Positions 1 through 12,031 are shown, counted from the first letter of the stretch. The stretch is DNA of 64,000 nt from Hippasteria phrygiana (GCA_037893225.1 JAZGUH010000451.1:1072001-1136000), one strand, 5' to 3'. Numbers and translations: made by a program. The notes: a model not told the origin generated them from the sequence alone.

Positions 1-3000
1 GAGGTTTGAATTTTCTCGAAGAGTTCTCACGCTGTGAAGCTGGCGATTGTCTCAATTTGTTGCGCTAGATCTAAGCTACTCATACGTATGGAAATTGCTG
101 GATTTGGTCAATATCCCATTAAATTATGATCAGGGAAAGGAGGGGCGTTCATCTGAAAATTTGGCAAACGTTAAGCAGCCACAATGCAGTAAACCGGAGA
201 ACGCACACGAGTTCACGGGAAGAAATTTTTTGAGAGGTTTGAATTTTCTCGAAGAGTTCTAACGCTGTGAAGCTGGCGATGGTCTCAAATTGTTGCGCTA
301 GATCTAAGCTACCCATACGTGTAAAAATTACTGGATTTGTTCAATATACCATTCAAATATGAACAGGGAAAGGAGGGGCGTTCATCTGAAAATTTGGCAA
401 ACGTTAAGCAGTCACAATGCAGTAAACGGGAGAACGCACACAGAGTTCACGGGAAAAATTTTTTTGAGAGGTTTGAATTTTCTCGAAGAGTTTTTAATGC
501 TGTGAAGCTGGCGATGGTCTCAAATTTTTGCGCTAGATCTAAGCTACCCATACGTGTAAAAATTACTGGATTTGTTCAATATACCATTCAATTATGAACA
601 GGGAAAGGAGGGGCGTTCATCTGAAAATTTGGCAAACGTTAAGCAGTCACAATGCAGTAAACGGGAGAACGCACACAGAGTTCACAGAAGGAAATTTGTA
701 GCGAGGTTTGAATTTTCTCGAAGAGTTCTAACGCTGTGAAGCTGGCGATGGTCTGAAATTGTTGCGCTATATCTAAGCTACCCGTAAGTGTGAAAATTAC
801 TGGATTTGGTCAATATCCCATTAAATTATGAGCAGGGAAAGGAAGAGGCGTTCATCTCAAAATGTGGCAAACGTTAAGCAGCCACAATGCAGTAAACGGG
901 AGAACGCACACAGAGTTTACGGGAAGAAATTTGTTGCGAGGTTTGAATTTTCTCGAAGAGTTCTAACGCTGTGAAGCTGGCGATGGTCTCAAATTGTTGC
1001 GCTAGATCTAAGCTACCCATACGTGTGAAAATTACTGGATTTGGTCAATATCCCAGTAAATTATGAACAGGGAAAGGAGGGGCGTTCATCGGAAAATGTG
1101 GCAAACGTTAAGCATCCACAATGCAGTAAACCGGAGAACGCACACAGAGTTCACGGGAAGACATTTTTTGAGAGGTTTGAATTTTCTCGAAGAGTTCTAA
1201 CGCTGTGAAGCTGGCGATGGTCTCAAATTGTTGCGCTAGATCAAAGCTACCCATACGTGTAAAAATTACTGGATTTGTTAAATATACCATTCAATTATGA
1301 ACAGGGAAAGGAGGGGCGTTCATCTGAAAATTTGGCAAACGTTAAGCAGTCACAATGCAGTAAACGGGAGAACGCACACAGAGTTCACAGAAGGAAATTT
1401 GTAGCGAGGTTTGAATTTTCTCGAAGAGTTCTCACGCTGTGAAGCTGGCGATTGTCTCAATTTGTTGCGCTAGATCTAAGCTACTCATACGTGTGGAAAT
1501 TGCTGGATTTGGTCAATATCCCATTAAATTATGATCAGGGAAAGGAGGGGCGTTCATCTGAAAATTTGGCAAACGTTAGGCAGCCACAATGCAGTAAACC
1601 GGAGAACGCACACGAGTTCACGGGAAGAAATTTTTTGAGAGGTTTGAATTTTCTCGAAGAGTTCTAACGCTGTGAAGCTGGCGATGGTCTCAAATTGTTG
1701 CGCTAGATCTAAGCTACCCATACGTGTAAAAATTACTGGATTTGTTCAATATACCATTCAAATATGAACAGGGAAAGGAGGGGCGTTCATCTGAAAATTT
1801 GGCAAACGTTAAGCAGTCACAATGCAGTAAACGGGAGAACGCACACAGAGTTCACGGGAAAATTTTTTTTGAGAGGTTTGAATTTTCTCGAAGAGTTCTA
1901 ACGCTGTGAAGCTGGCGATGGTCTCAAATTTTTGCGCTAGATCTAAGCTACCCATACGTGTAAAAATTACTGGATTTGTTCAATATACCATTCAATTATG
2001 AACAGGGAAAGGAGGGGCGTTCATCTGAAAATTTGGCAAACGTTAAGCAGTCACAATGCAGTAAACGGGAGAACGCACACAGAGTTCACAGAAGGAAATT
2101 TGTAGCGAGGTTTGAATTTTCTCGAAGAGTTCTAACGCTGTGAAGCTGGCGATGGTCTGAAATTGTTGCGCTAGATCTAAGCTACCCGTAAGTGTGAAAA
2201 TTACTGGATTTGGTCAATATCCCATTAAATTATGAGCAGGGAAAGGAAGAGGCGTTCATCTCAAAATGTGGCAAACGTTAAGCAGCCACAATGCAGTAAA
2301 CGGGAGAACGCACACAGAGTTTACGGGAAGAAATTTGTTGCGAGGTTTGAATTTTCTCGAAGAGTTCTAACGCTGTGAAGCTGGCGATGGTCTCAAATTG
2401 TTGCGCTAGATCTAAGCTACCCATACGTGTGAAAATTACTGGATTTGGTCAATATCCCAGTAAATTATGAACAGGGAAAGGAGGGGCGTTCATCGGAAAA
2501 TGTGGCAAACGTTAAGCATCCACAATGCAGTAAACCGGAGAACGCACACAGAGTTCACGGGAAGACATTTTTTGAGAGGTTTGAATTTTCTCGAAGAGTT
2601 CTAACGCTGTGAAGCTGGCGATGGTCTCAAATTGTTGCGCTAGATCAAAGCTACCCATACGTGTAAAAATTACTGGATTTGTTAAATATACCATTCAATT
2701 ATGAACAGGGAAAGGAGGGGCGTTCATCTGAAAATTTGGCAAACGTTAAGCAGTCACAATGCAGTAAACGGGAGAACGCACACAGAGTTCACAGAAGGAA
2801 ATTTGTAGCGAGGTTTGAATTTTCTCGAAGAGTTCTCACGCTGTGAAGCTGGCGATTGTCTCAATTTGTTGCGCTAGATCTAAGCTACTCATACGTGTGG
2901 AAATTGCTGGATTTGGTCAATATCCCATTAAATTATGATCAGGGAAAGGAGGGGCGTTCATCTGAAAATTTGGCAAACGTTAAGCAGCCACAATGCAGTA

Positions 3001-3745
3001 AACCGGAGAACGCACACGAGTTCACGGGAAGAAATTTTTTGAGAGGTTTGAATTTTCTCGAAGAGTTCTAACGCTGTGAAGCTGGCGATGGTCTCAAATT
3101 GTTGCGCTAGATCTAAGCTACCCATACGTGTAAAAATTACTGGATTTGTTCAATATACCATTCAAATATGAACAGGGAAAGGAGGGGCGTTCATCTGAAA
3201 ATTTGGCAAACGTTAAGCAGTCACAATGCAGTAAACGGGAGAACGCACACAGAGTTCACGGGAAAATTTTTTTTGAGAGGTTTGAATTTTCTCGAACAGT
3301 TCTAACGCTGTGAAGCTGGCGATGGTCTCAAATTTTTGCGCTAGATCTAAGCTACCCATACGTGTAAAAATTACTGGATTTGTTCAATATACCATTCAAT
3401 TATGAACAGGGAAAGGAGGGGCGTTCATCTGAAAATTTGGCAAACGTTAAGCAGTCACAATGCAGTAAACGGGAGAACGCACACAGAGTTCACAGAAGGA
3501 AATTTGTAGCGAGGTTTGAATTTTCTCGAAGAGTTCTAACGCTGTGAAGCTGGCGATGGTCTGAAATTGTTGCGCTATATCTAAGCTACCCGTAAGTGTG
3601 AAAATTACTGGATTTGGTCAATATCCCATTAAATTATGAGCAGGGAAAGGAAGAGGCGTTCATCTCAAAATGTGGCAAACGTTAAGCAGCCACAATGCAG
3701 TAAACGGGAGAACGCACACAGAGTTTACGGGAAGAAATTTGTTGC
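1..3745. repeat. Domain A: 6-monomer HOR, 1404 bp
   Basis: Units are 1-1405, 1406-2809 and a partial 2810-3745 (four monomers); the 1404-bp periodicity can be followed to about 4045, into domain B. Unit-specific markers include a monomer with cacacgag (one base short), one with gtaagtg and ggaagaggcg (one base long), one with catcggaaaatg and agcatccac, and one with gatcaaagctac. The first unit has an extra base near 488-500 (gagtttttaatg), making it 1405 bp. Copies otherwise differ by only a few substitutions, implying recent homogenisation. No gene is present. Open frames of 60-86 codons are fragments of the repeat. Confidence 0.9.
7..21 (+). promoter_or_regulatory. Perfect 3-unit heat-shock element, repeated in every monomer
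   Basis: tGAAt-tTTCt-cGAAg matches the heat-shock-factor consensus of alternating inverted 5-bp nGAAn units exactly (GAA at 8-10, TTC at 13-15, GAA at 18-20). A further TTC follows at 24-26 but is one base out of register. The same block lies at positions 7-21 of every monomer read, for example 240-254, 11804-11818, 36847-36861 and 63774-63788. Known: HSF trimers bind at least three such units in eukaryotes. Inferred: the array could recruit HSF in bulk. Nothing here proves occupancy or transcription, and a single chance match in an ancestral monomer would be copied along with it. Confidence is high for the motif and moderate for function. Confidence 0.55.
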
Positions 3746-6117
3746 GAGGTTTGAATTTTCTCGAAGAGTTCTAACGCTGTGAAGCTGGCGATGGTCTCAA
3801 ATTGTTGCGCTAGATCTAAGCTACCCATACGTGTGAAAATTACTGGATTTGGTCAATATCCCAGTAAATTATGAACAGGGAAAGGAGGGGCGTTCATCGG
3901 AAAATGTGGCAAACGTTAAGCATCCACAATGCAGTAAACCGGAGAACGCACACAGAGTTCACGGGAAGACATTTTTTGAGAGGTTTGAATTTTCTCGAAG
4001 AGTTCTAACGCTGTGAAGCTGGCGATGGTCTCAAATTGTTGCGCTAGATCTAAGCTACCCATACGTGTAAAAATTACTGGATTTGTTCAATATACCATTC
4101 AATTATGAACAGGGAAAGGAGGGGCGTTCATCTGGAAATTTGGCAAACGTTAAGCAGTCACAATGCAGTAAACTGGAGAACGCACACAGAGTTCACGGGA
4201 AATTTTTTTTTGAGAGGTTTGAATTTTCTCGAAGAGTTCTAACGCTGTGAAGCTGGCGATGGTCTCAAATTGTTGCGCTAGATCAAAGCTACCCATACGT
4301 GTAAAAATTACTGGATTTGTTAAATATACCATTCAATTATGAACAGGGAAAGGAGGGGCGTTCATCTGAAAATTTGGCAAACGTTAAGCAGTCACAATGC
4401 AGTAAACGGGAGAACGCACACAGAGTTCACAGAAGGAAATTTGTAGCGAGGTTTGAATTTTCTCGAAGAGTTCTCACGCTGTGAAGCTGGCGATTGTCTC
4501 AATTTGTTGCGCTAGATCTAAGCTACTCATACGTGTGGAAATTGCTGGATTTGGTCAATATCCCATTAAATTATGATCAGGGAAAGGAGGGGCGTTCATC
4601 TGAAAATTTGGCAAACGTTAAGCAGCCACAATGCAGTAAACCGGAGAACGCACACGAGTTCACGGGAAGACATTTTTTGAGAGGTTTGAATTTTCTCGAA
4701 GAGTTCTAACGCTGTGAAGCTGGCGATGGTCTCAAATTGTTGCGCTAGATCTAAGCTACCCATACGTGTAAAAATGACAGGATTTGTTCAATATACCATT
4801 CAATTATGAACAGGGAAAGGAGGGGCGTTCATCTGAAAATTTGGCAAACGTTAAGCAGTCACAATGCAGTAAACGGGAGAACGCACACAGAGTTCACAGA
4901 AGGAAATTTGTAGCGAGGTTTGAATTTTCTCGAAGAGTTCTCACGCTGTGAAGCTGGCGATTGTCTCAATTTGTTGCGCTAGATCTAAGCTACTCATACG
5001 TGTGGAAATTGCTGGATTTGGTCAATATCCCATTAAATTATGATCAGGGAAAGGAGGGGCGTTCATCTGAAAATTTGGCAAACGTTAAGCAGCCACAATG
5101 CAGTAAACCGGAGAACGCACACGAGTTCACGGGAAGAAATTTTTTGAGAGGTTTGAATTTTCTCGAAGAGTTCAAACGCTGTGAAGCTGGCGATGGTCTC
5201 AAATTGTTGCGCTAGATCTAAGCTACCCATACGTGTAAAAATTACTGGATTTGTTCAATATTAACGTTTGCCACATTTTCAAATGAACGCCCCTCCTTTC
5301 CCTGTTCATAATTTACTGGGATATTGACCAAATCCAGCAATTTTCACACGTATGGGTAGCTACAATGCAGTAAACGGGAGAACGCACACAGAGTTCACAG
5401 AAGGAAATTTGTTGCGAGGTTTGAATTTTCTCGAAGAGTTCTAACGCTGTGAAGCTGGCGATGGTCTGAAATTGTTGCGCTATATCTAAGCTACCCGTAA
5501 GTGTGAAAATTACTGGATTTGGTCAATATCCCATTAAATTATGAGCAGGGAAAGGAGGGGCGTTCATCTCAAAATGTGGCAAACGTTAAGCAGTCACAAT
5601 GCAGTAAACGGAAGAACGCACACAGAGTTCACGGGAAGAAATTTGTTGCGAGGTTTGAATTTTCTCGAAGAGTTCTCACGCTATGAAGCTAGCGATGGTC
5701 TCGAATTGTTGCGCTAGATCTAAGCTACCCATACGTGTGAAAATTACTGGATTTGGTCAATATCCCATTCAATTATGAACAGGGAAAGGAGGGGCGTTCA
5801 TCTCAAAATGTGGCAAACGTTAAGCAGCCACAATGCAGTAAACCGTAGAACGCACACAGAGTTCACGGGAAGAAATGTTTTGAGAGGTTTGAATTTTCTC
5901 GAAGAGTTCTAACACTGTGAAGCTGGCGATGGTCTCAAATTGTTGCGCTAGATCTAAGCTACCCATACGTGTACAAATTACTGGATTTGGTCAATATACC
6001 ATTTAATTATGAACAGGGAAAGGAGGGGCGTTCATCTCAAAATTTGGCAAACGTTAAGCAGTCACAATGCAGTAAACGGGAGAACGCACACAGAGTTTAC
6101 GGGAAGAAATTTGTTGC
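3746..6117. repeat. Domain B HOR copy 1, 10 monomers, 2372 bp
   Basis: Monomers start at 3746, 3980, 4214, 4448, 4681, 4915, 5148, 5416, 5650 and 5884. Nine are 233-234 bp and the one at 5148 is 268 bp because it contains the inverted segment. The first monomers continue the order of domain A, so B looks like a rearranged A unit extended with other classes. The identity shared with copy 2 begins about 3690, slightly left of the monomer boundary used here. Private differences noticed from the later copies: gtgtacaaatt near 5971 and atgacagg near 4775. Confidence 0.9.
5261..5361 (-). repeat. Inverted ~101-bp satellite segment (copy 1)
   Basis: From ttaacgtttgccac to cacgtatgggtagct the array runs in the opposite orientation. 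This is the reverse complement of monomer positions about 75-173. It replaces about 66 bp of forward sequence, giving a 268-bp monomer. The left 40 bases of the context (5221-5260) and the right 40 bases of the segment (5322-5361) are complementary at about 37 of 40 positions around a 61-base loop, so a hairpin or cruciform is possible. Junctions show at most one base of microhomology. The segment carries ttgctgg, cccagtaaa and catttgaaaatg markers, a class typical of domains C-E and not of the neighbouring B monomers. Confidence 0.93.
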
Positions 6118-8489
6118 GAGGTTTGAATTTTCTCGAAGAGTTCTAACGCTGTGAAGCTGGCGATGGTCTCAAATTGTTGCGCTAGATCTAAGCTACCCAT
6201 ACGTGTGAAAATTACTGGATTTGGTCAATATCCCAGTAAATTATGAACAGGGAAAGGAGGGGCGTTCATCGGAAAATGTGGCAAACGTTAAGCATCCACA
6301 ATGCAGTAAACCGGAGAACGCACACAGAGTTCACGGGAAGACATTTTTTGAGAGGTTTGAATTTTCTCGAAGAGTTCTAACGCTGTGAAGCTGGCGATGG
6401 TCTCAAATTGTTGCGCTAGATCTAAGCTACCCATACGTGTAAAAATTACTGGATTTGTTCAATATACCATTCAATTATGAACAGGGAAAGGAGGGGCGTT
6501 CATCTGGAAATTTGGCAAACGTTAAGCAGTCACAATGCAGTAAACTGGAGAACGCACACAGAGTTCACGGGAAATTTTTTTTTGAGAGGTTTGAATTTTC
6601 TCGAAGAGTTCTAACGCTGTGAAGCTGGCGATGGTCTCAAATTGTTGCGCTAGATCAAAGCTACCCATACGTGTAAAAATTACTGGATTTGTTAAATATA
6701 CCATTCAATTATGAACAGGGAAAGGAGGGGCGTTCATCTGAAAATTTGGCAAACGTTAAGCAGTCACAATGCAGTAAACGGGAGAACGCACACAGAGTTC
6801 ACAGAAGGAAATTTGTAGCGAGGTTTGAATTTTCTCGAAGAGTTCTCACGCTGTGAAGCTGGCGATTGTCTCAATTTGTTGCGCTAGATCTAAGCTACTC
6901 ATACGTGTGGAAATTGCTGGATTTGGTCAATATCCCATTAAATTATGATCAGGGAAAGGAGGGGCGTTCATCTGAAAATTTGGCAAACGTTAAGCAGCCA
7001 CAATGCAGTAAACCGGAGAACGCACACGAGTTCACGGGAAGACATTTTTTGAGAGGTTTGAATTTTCTCGAAGAGTTCTAACGCTGTGAAGCTGGCGATG
7101 GTCTCAAATTGTTGCGCTAGATCTAAGCTACCCATACGTGTAAAAATGACTGGATTTGTTCAATATACCATTCAATTATGAACAGGGAAAGGAGGGGCGT
7201 TCATCTGAAAATTTGGCAAACGTTAAGCAGTCACAATGCAGTAAACGGGAGAACGCACACAGAGTTCACAGAAGGAAATTTGTAGCGAGGTTTGAATTTT
7301 CTCGAAGAGTTCTCACGCTGTGAAGCTGGCGATTGTCTCAATTTGTTGCGCTAGATCTAAGCTACTCATACGTGTGGAAATTGCTGGATTTGGTCAATAT
7401 CCCATTAAATTATGATCAGGGAAAGGAGGGGCGTTCATCTGAAAATTTGGCAAACGTTAAGCAGCCACAATGCAGTAAACCGGAGAACGCACACGAGTTC
7501 ACGGGAAGAAATTTTTTGAGAGGTTTGAATTTTCTCGAAGAGTTCAAACGCTGTGAAGCTGGCGATGGTCTCAAATTGTTGCGCTAGATCTAAGCTACCC
7601 ATACGTGTAAAAATTACTGGATTTGTTCAATATTAACGTTTGCCACATTTTCAAATGAACGCCCCTCCTTTCCCTGTTCATAATTTACTGGGATATTGAC
7701 CAAATCCAGCAATTTTCACACGTATGGGTAGCTACAATGCAGTAAACGGGAGAACGCACACAGAGTTCACAGAAGGAAATTTGTTGCGAGGTTTGAATTT
7801 TCTCGAAGAGTTCTAACGCTGTGAAGCTGGCGATGGTCTGAAATTGTTGCGCTATATCTAAGCTACCCGTAAGTGTGAAAATTACTGGATTTGGTCAATA
7901 TCCCATTAAATTATGAGCAGGGAAAGGAGGGGCGTTCATCTCAAAATGTGGCAAACGTTAAGCAGTCACAATGCAGTAAACGGAAGAACGCACACAGAGT
8001 TCACGGGAAGAAATTTGTTGCGAGGTTTGAATTTTCTCGAAGAGTTCTCACGCTATGAAGCTAGCGATGGTCTCGAATTGTTGCGCTAGATCTAAGCTAC
8101 CCATACGTGTGAAAATTACTGGATTTGGTCAATATCCCATTCAATTATGAACAGGGAAAGGAGGGGCGTTCATCTCAAAATGTGGCAAACGTTAAGCAGC
8201 CACAATGCAGTAAACCGTAGAACGCACACAGAGTTCACGGGAAGAAATGTTTTGAGAGGTTTGAATTTTCTCGAAGAGTTCTAACACTGTGAAGCTGGCG
8301 ATGGTCTCAAATTGTTGCGCTAGATCTAAGCTACCCATACGTGTAAAAATTACTGGATTTGGTCAATATACCATTTAATTATGAACAGGGAAAGGAGGGG
8401 CGTTCATCTCAAAATTTGGCAAACGTTAAGCAGTCACAATGCAGTAAACGGGAGAACGCACACAGAGTTTACGGGAAGAAATTTGTTGC
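6118..8489. repeat. Domain B HOR copy 2, 2372 bp
   Basis: This is a near-perfect copy of 3746-6117 at an offset of exactly 2372 bp, including the 268-bp monomer and its inverted segment. I noticed only about two substitutions between the copies by eye, which indicates very recent tandem duplication. Confidence 0.9.
7633..7733 (-). repeat. Inverted ~101-bp satellite segment (copy 2)
   Basis: Same inverted segment and same junctions as 5261-5361, displaced by 2372 bp. The hairpin arms are 7593-7632 and 7694-7733. It was copied as part of the HOR unit rather than inverted independently. Confidence 0.93.
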
Positions 8490-10861
8490 GAGGTTTGAAT
8501 TTTCTCGAAGAGTTCTAACGCTGTGAAGCTGGCGATGGTCTCAAATTGTTGCGCTAGATCTAAGCTACCCATACGTGTGAAAATTACTGGATTTGGTCAA
8601 TATCCCAGTAAATTATGAACAGGGAAAGGAGGGGCGTTCATCGGAAAATGTGGCAAACGTTAAGCATCCACAATGCAGTAAACCGGAGAACGCACACAGA
8701 GTTCACGGGAAGACATTTTTTGAGAGGTTTGAATTTTCTCGAAGAGTTCTAACGCTGTGAAGCTGGCGATGGTCTCAAATTGTTGCGCTAGATCTAAGCT
8801 ACCCATACGTGTAAAAATTACTGGATTTGTTCAATATACCATTCAATTATGAACAGGGAAAGGAGGGGCGTTCATCTGGAAATTTGGCAAACGTTAAGCA
8901 GTCACAATGCAGTAAACTGGAGAACGCACACAGAGTTCACGGGAAATTTTTTTTTGAGAGGTTTGAATTTTCTCGAAGAGTTCTAACGCTGTGAAGCTGG
9001 CGATGGTCTCAAATTGTTGCGCTAGATCAAAGCTACCCATACGTGTAAAAATTACTGGATTTGTTAAATATACCATTCAATTATGAACAGGGAAAGGAGG
9101 GGCGTTCATCTGAAAATTTGGCAAACGTTAAGCAGTCACAATGCAGTAAACGGGAGAACGCACACAGAGTTCACAGAAGGAAATTTGTAGCGAGGTTTGA
9201 ATTTTCTCGAAGAGTTCTCACGCTGTGAAGCTGGCGATTGTCTCAATTTGTTGCGCTAGATCTAAGCTACTCATACGTGTGGAAATTGCTGGATTTGGTC
9301 AATATCCCATTAAATTATGATCAGGGAAAGGAGGGGCGTTCATCTGAAAATTTGGCAAACGTTAAGCAGCCACAATGCAGTAAACCGGAGAACGCACACG
9401 AGTTCACGGGAAGACATTTTTTGAGAGGTTTGAATTTTCTCGAAGAGTTCTAACGCTGTGAAGCTGGCGATGGTCTCAAATTGTTGCGCTAGATCTAAGC
9501 TACCCATACGTGTAAAAATGACTGGATTTGTTCAATATACCATTCAATTATGAACAGGGAAAGGAGGGGCGTTCATCTGAAAATTTGGCAAACGTTAAGC
9601 AGTCACAATGCAGTAAACGGGAGAACGCACACAGAGTTCACAGAAGGAAATTTGTAGCGAGGTTTGAATTTTCTCGAAGAGTTCTCACGCTGTGAAGCTG
9701 GCGATTGTCTCAATTTGTTGCGCTAGATCTAAGCTACTCATACGTGTGGAAATTGCTGGATTTGGTCAATATCCCATTAAATTATGATCAGGGAAAGGAG
9801 GGGCGTTCATCTGAAAATTTGGCAAACGTTAAGCAGCCACAATGCAGTAAACCGGAGAACGCACACGAGTTCACGGGAAGAAATTTTTTGAGAGGTTTGA
9901 ATTTTCTCGAAGAGTTCAAACGCTGTGAAGCTGGCGATGGTCTCAAATTGTTGCGCTAGATCTAAGCTACCCATACGTGTAAAAATTACTGGATTTGTTC
10001 AATATTAACGTTTGCCACATTTTCAAATGAACGCCCCTCCTTTCCCTGTTCATAATTTACTGGGATATTGACCAAATCCAGCAATTTTCACACGTATGGG
10101 TAGCTACAATGCAGTAAACGGGAGAACGCACACAGAGTTCACAGAAGGAAATTTGTTGCGAGGTTTGAATTTTCTCGAAGAGTTCTAACGCTGTGAAGCT
10201 GGCGATGGTCTGAAATTGTTGCGCTATATCTAAGCTACCCGTAAGTGTGAAAATTACTGGATTTGGTCAATATCCCATTAAATTATGAGCAGGGAAAGGA
10301 GGGGCGTTCATCTCAAAATGTGGCAAACGTTAAGCAGTCACAATGCAGTAAACGGAAGAACGCACACAGAGTTCACGGGAAGAAATTTGTTGCGAGGTTT
10401 GAATTTTCTCGAAGAGTTCTCACGCTATGAAGCTAGCGATGGTCTCGAATTGTTGCGCTAGATCTAAGCTACCCATACGTGTGAAAATTACTGGATTTGG
10501 TCAATATCCCATTCAATTATGAACAGGGAAAGGAGGGGCGTTCATCTCAAAATGTGGCAAACGTTAAGCAGCCACAATGCAGTAAACCGTAGAACGCACA
10601 CAGAGTTCACGGGAAGAAATGTTTTGAGAGGTTTGAATTTTCTCGAAGAGTTCTAACACTGTGAAGCTGGCGATGGTCTCAAATTGTTGCGCTAGATCTA
10701 AGCTACCCATACGTGTAAAAATTACTGGATTTGGTCAATATACCATTTAATTATGAACAGGGAAAGGAGGGGCGTTCATCTCAAAATTTGGCAAACGTTA
10801 AGCAGTCACAATGCAGTAAACGGGAGAACGCACACAGAGTTCATGGGAAAAACATTGTTGC
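8490..10861. repeat. Domain B HOR copy 3, 2372 bp
   Basis: Third copy at the same offset. It follows copy 2 until about 10841, where the final monomer switches to ttcatgggaaaaacattg, the class that opens domain C. The B-to-C boundary therefore falls within a monomer, as expected for homologous unequal exchange. Confidence 0.88.
10005..10105 (-). repeat. Inverted ~101-bp satellite segment (copy 3)
   Basis: Third copy, a further 2372 bp on, with identical junctions. No other break in orientation was noticed downstream to 64000. Confidence 0.93.
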
Positions 10862-11797
10862 GAGGTTTGAATTTTCTCGAAGAGTTCTAACGCTGTGAAG
10901 CTGGCGATGGTCTGAAATTGTTGCGCTATATCTAAGCTACCCGTAAGTGTGAAAATTGCTGGATTTGGTCAATATCCCATTAAATTATGAACAGGGAAAG
11001 GAGGGGCGTTCATCTCAAAATGTGGCAAACGTTAAGCAGTCACAATGCAGTAAACGGAAGAACGCACACAGAGTTCACGGGAAGACATTTGTTGCGAGGT
11101 TTGAATTTTCTCGAAGAGTTCTCACGCTATGAAGCTAGCGATGGTCTCAAATTGTTGCGCTAGATCTAAGCTACCCATACGTGTGAAAATTACTGGATTT
11201 GGTCAATATCCCATTCAATTATGAACAGGGAAAGGAGGGGCGTTCATCTGAAAATGTGGCAAACGTTAAGCAGCCACAATGCAGTAAACCGGAGAACGCA
11301 CACAGAGTTTATGGGAAGAAATTTGTTGCGAGGTTTGAATTTTCTCGAAGAGTTCTCACGCTGTGAAGCTGGCGATGGTCTCAAATTGTTGCGCTAGATC
11401 TAAGCTACCCATACGTGTGAAAATTGCTGGATTTGGTCAATATCCCAGTAAATTATGAACAGGGAAAGGAGGGGCGTTCATTTGAAAATGTGGCAAACGT
11501 TAAGCAGCCACAATGCAGTAAACGGGAGAACGCACACAGAGTTCACGGGAAGAACTTTATTGCGAGGTTTGAATTTTCTCGAAGAGTTCTAACGCTGTGA
11601 AGCTGGCGATGGTCTGAAATTGTTGCGCTAGATCTAAGCTACCCATACGTGTAAAAATTACTGGATTTGTTCAATATACCATTCGATTATGAACAGGGAA
11701 AGGAGGGGCGTTCATCTGAAAATTTGGCAAACGTTAAGCAGTCACAATGCAGTAAACGGGAGAACGCACACAGAGTTCACAGAAGGAAATTTGTTGC

Positions 11798-12031
11798 GAG
11801 GTTTGAATTTTCTCGAAGAGTTCTAACGCTGTGAAGCTGGCGATGGTCTCAAATTGTTGCGCTAGATCTAAGCTACCCATACGTGTAACAATTACTGGAT
11901 TTGTTCAATATACCATTCAATTATGAACAGGGAAAGGAGGGGCGTTCATCTGAAAATGTGGCAAACGTTAAGCAGTCACAATGAAATAAACGGGAGAACG
12001 CACACAGAGTTTATGGGAAGAAATTTGTTGC
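11798..12031 (+). repeat. Representative 234-bp monomer
   Basis: A typical full-length monomer, useful as a reference. Landmarks in order: heat-shock-element block (monomer positions 7-21), ctgtgaagctggcgatgg (about 34-50), the palindrome tagatcta (about 66-73), the polymorphic stretch tacgtgtRaMaattRctgg (about 83-102), A/T-rich caatatMcca (about 109-118), polypurine gaacagggaaaggagggg (about 128-145), ggcaaacgttaagca (about 163-177), the variable gcag/gaag/gaaat site (about 185-190), and the variable ttcacgggaag region (about 213-223). This copy belongs to the class with gtgtaacaatt and aatgaaataaac. The length is 3 x 78, so reading frame is kept from one monomer to the next. Confidence 0.9.
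11863..11870. other. Per-monomer tagatcta palindrome
   Basis: Most monomers contain gcgctagatctaagc around monomer position 66-73, a perfect 8-bp palindrome with an AGATCT core. Classes with tatatctaag or gatcaaag lose it. It would give a ladder based on 234 bp on digestion with an AGATCT-cutting enzyme. No biological role can be shown. Confidence 0.5.

Noticed and set aside
1..14. RNA polymerase III B-box (ggtttgaattt) suggesting a tRNA-derived SINE
   Set aside because: Three mismatches to the B-box core and no A-box at a suitable distance upstream; no tail or target-site duplication.
11925..11942. G-quadruplex
   Set aside because: agggaaaggagggg has only three G runs, one of them only two bases long, so it does not meet the usual four-run pattern within a monomer.
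11928..11959. Shine-Dalgarno-like aaggagg before atgtggcaaacg in most monomers
   Set aside because: The gap to ATG is about 15 bases, too long for a bacterial ribosome-binding site, and the setting is eukaryotic satellite DNA.
11979..11995. CENP-B box
   Set aside because: The best candidate, around cagtaaacggga in most monomers, keeps about six of the nine essential bases. The TTCG half is missing, and the reverse-strand ttcgag site lacks the CGGG half.
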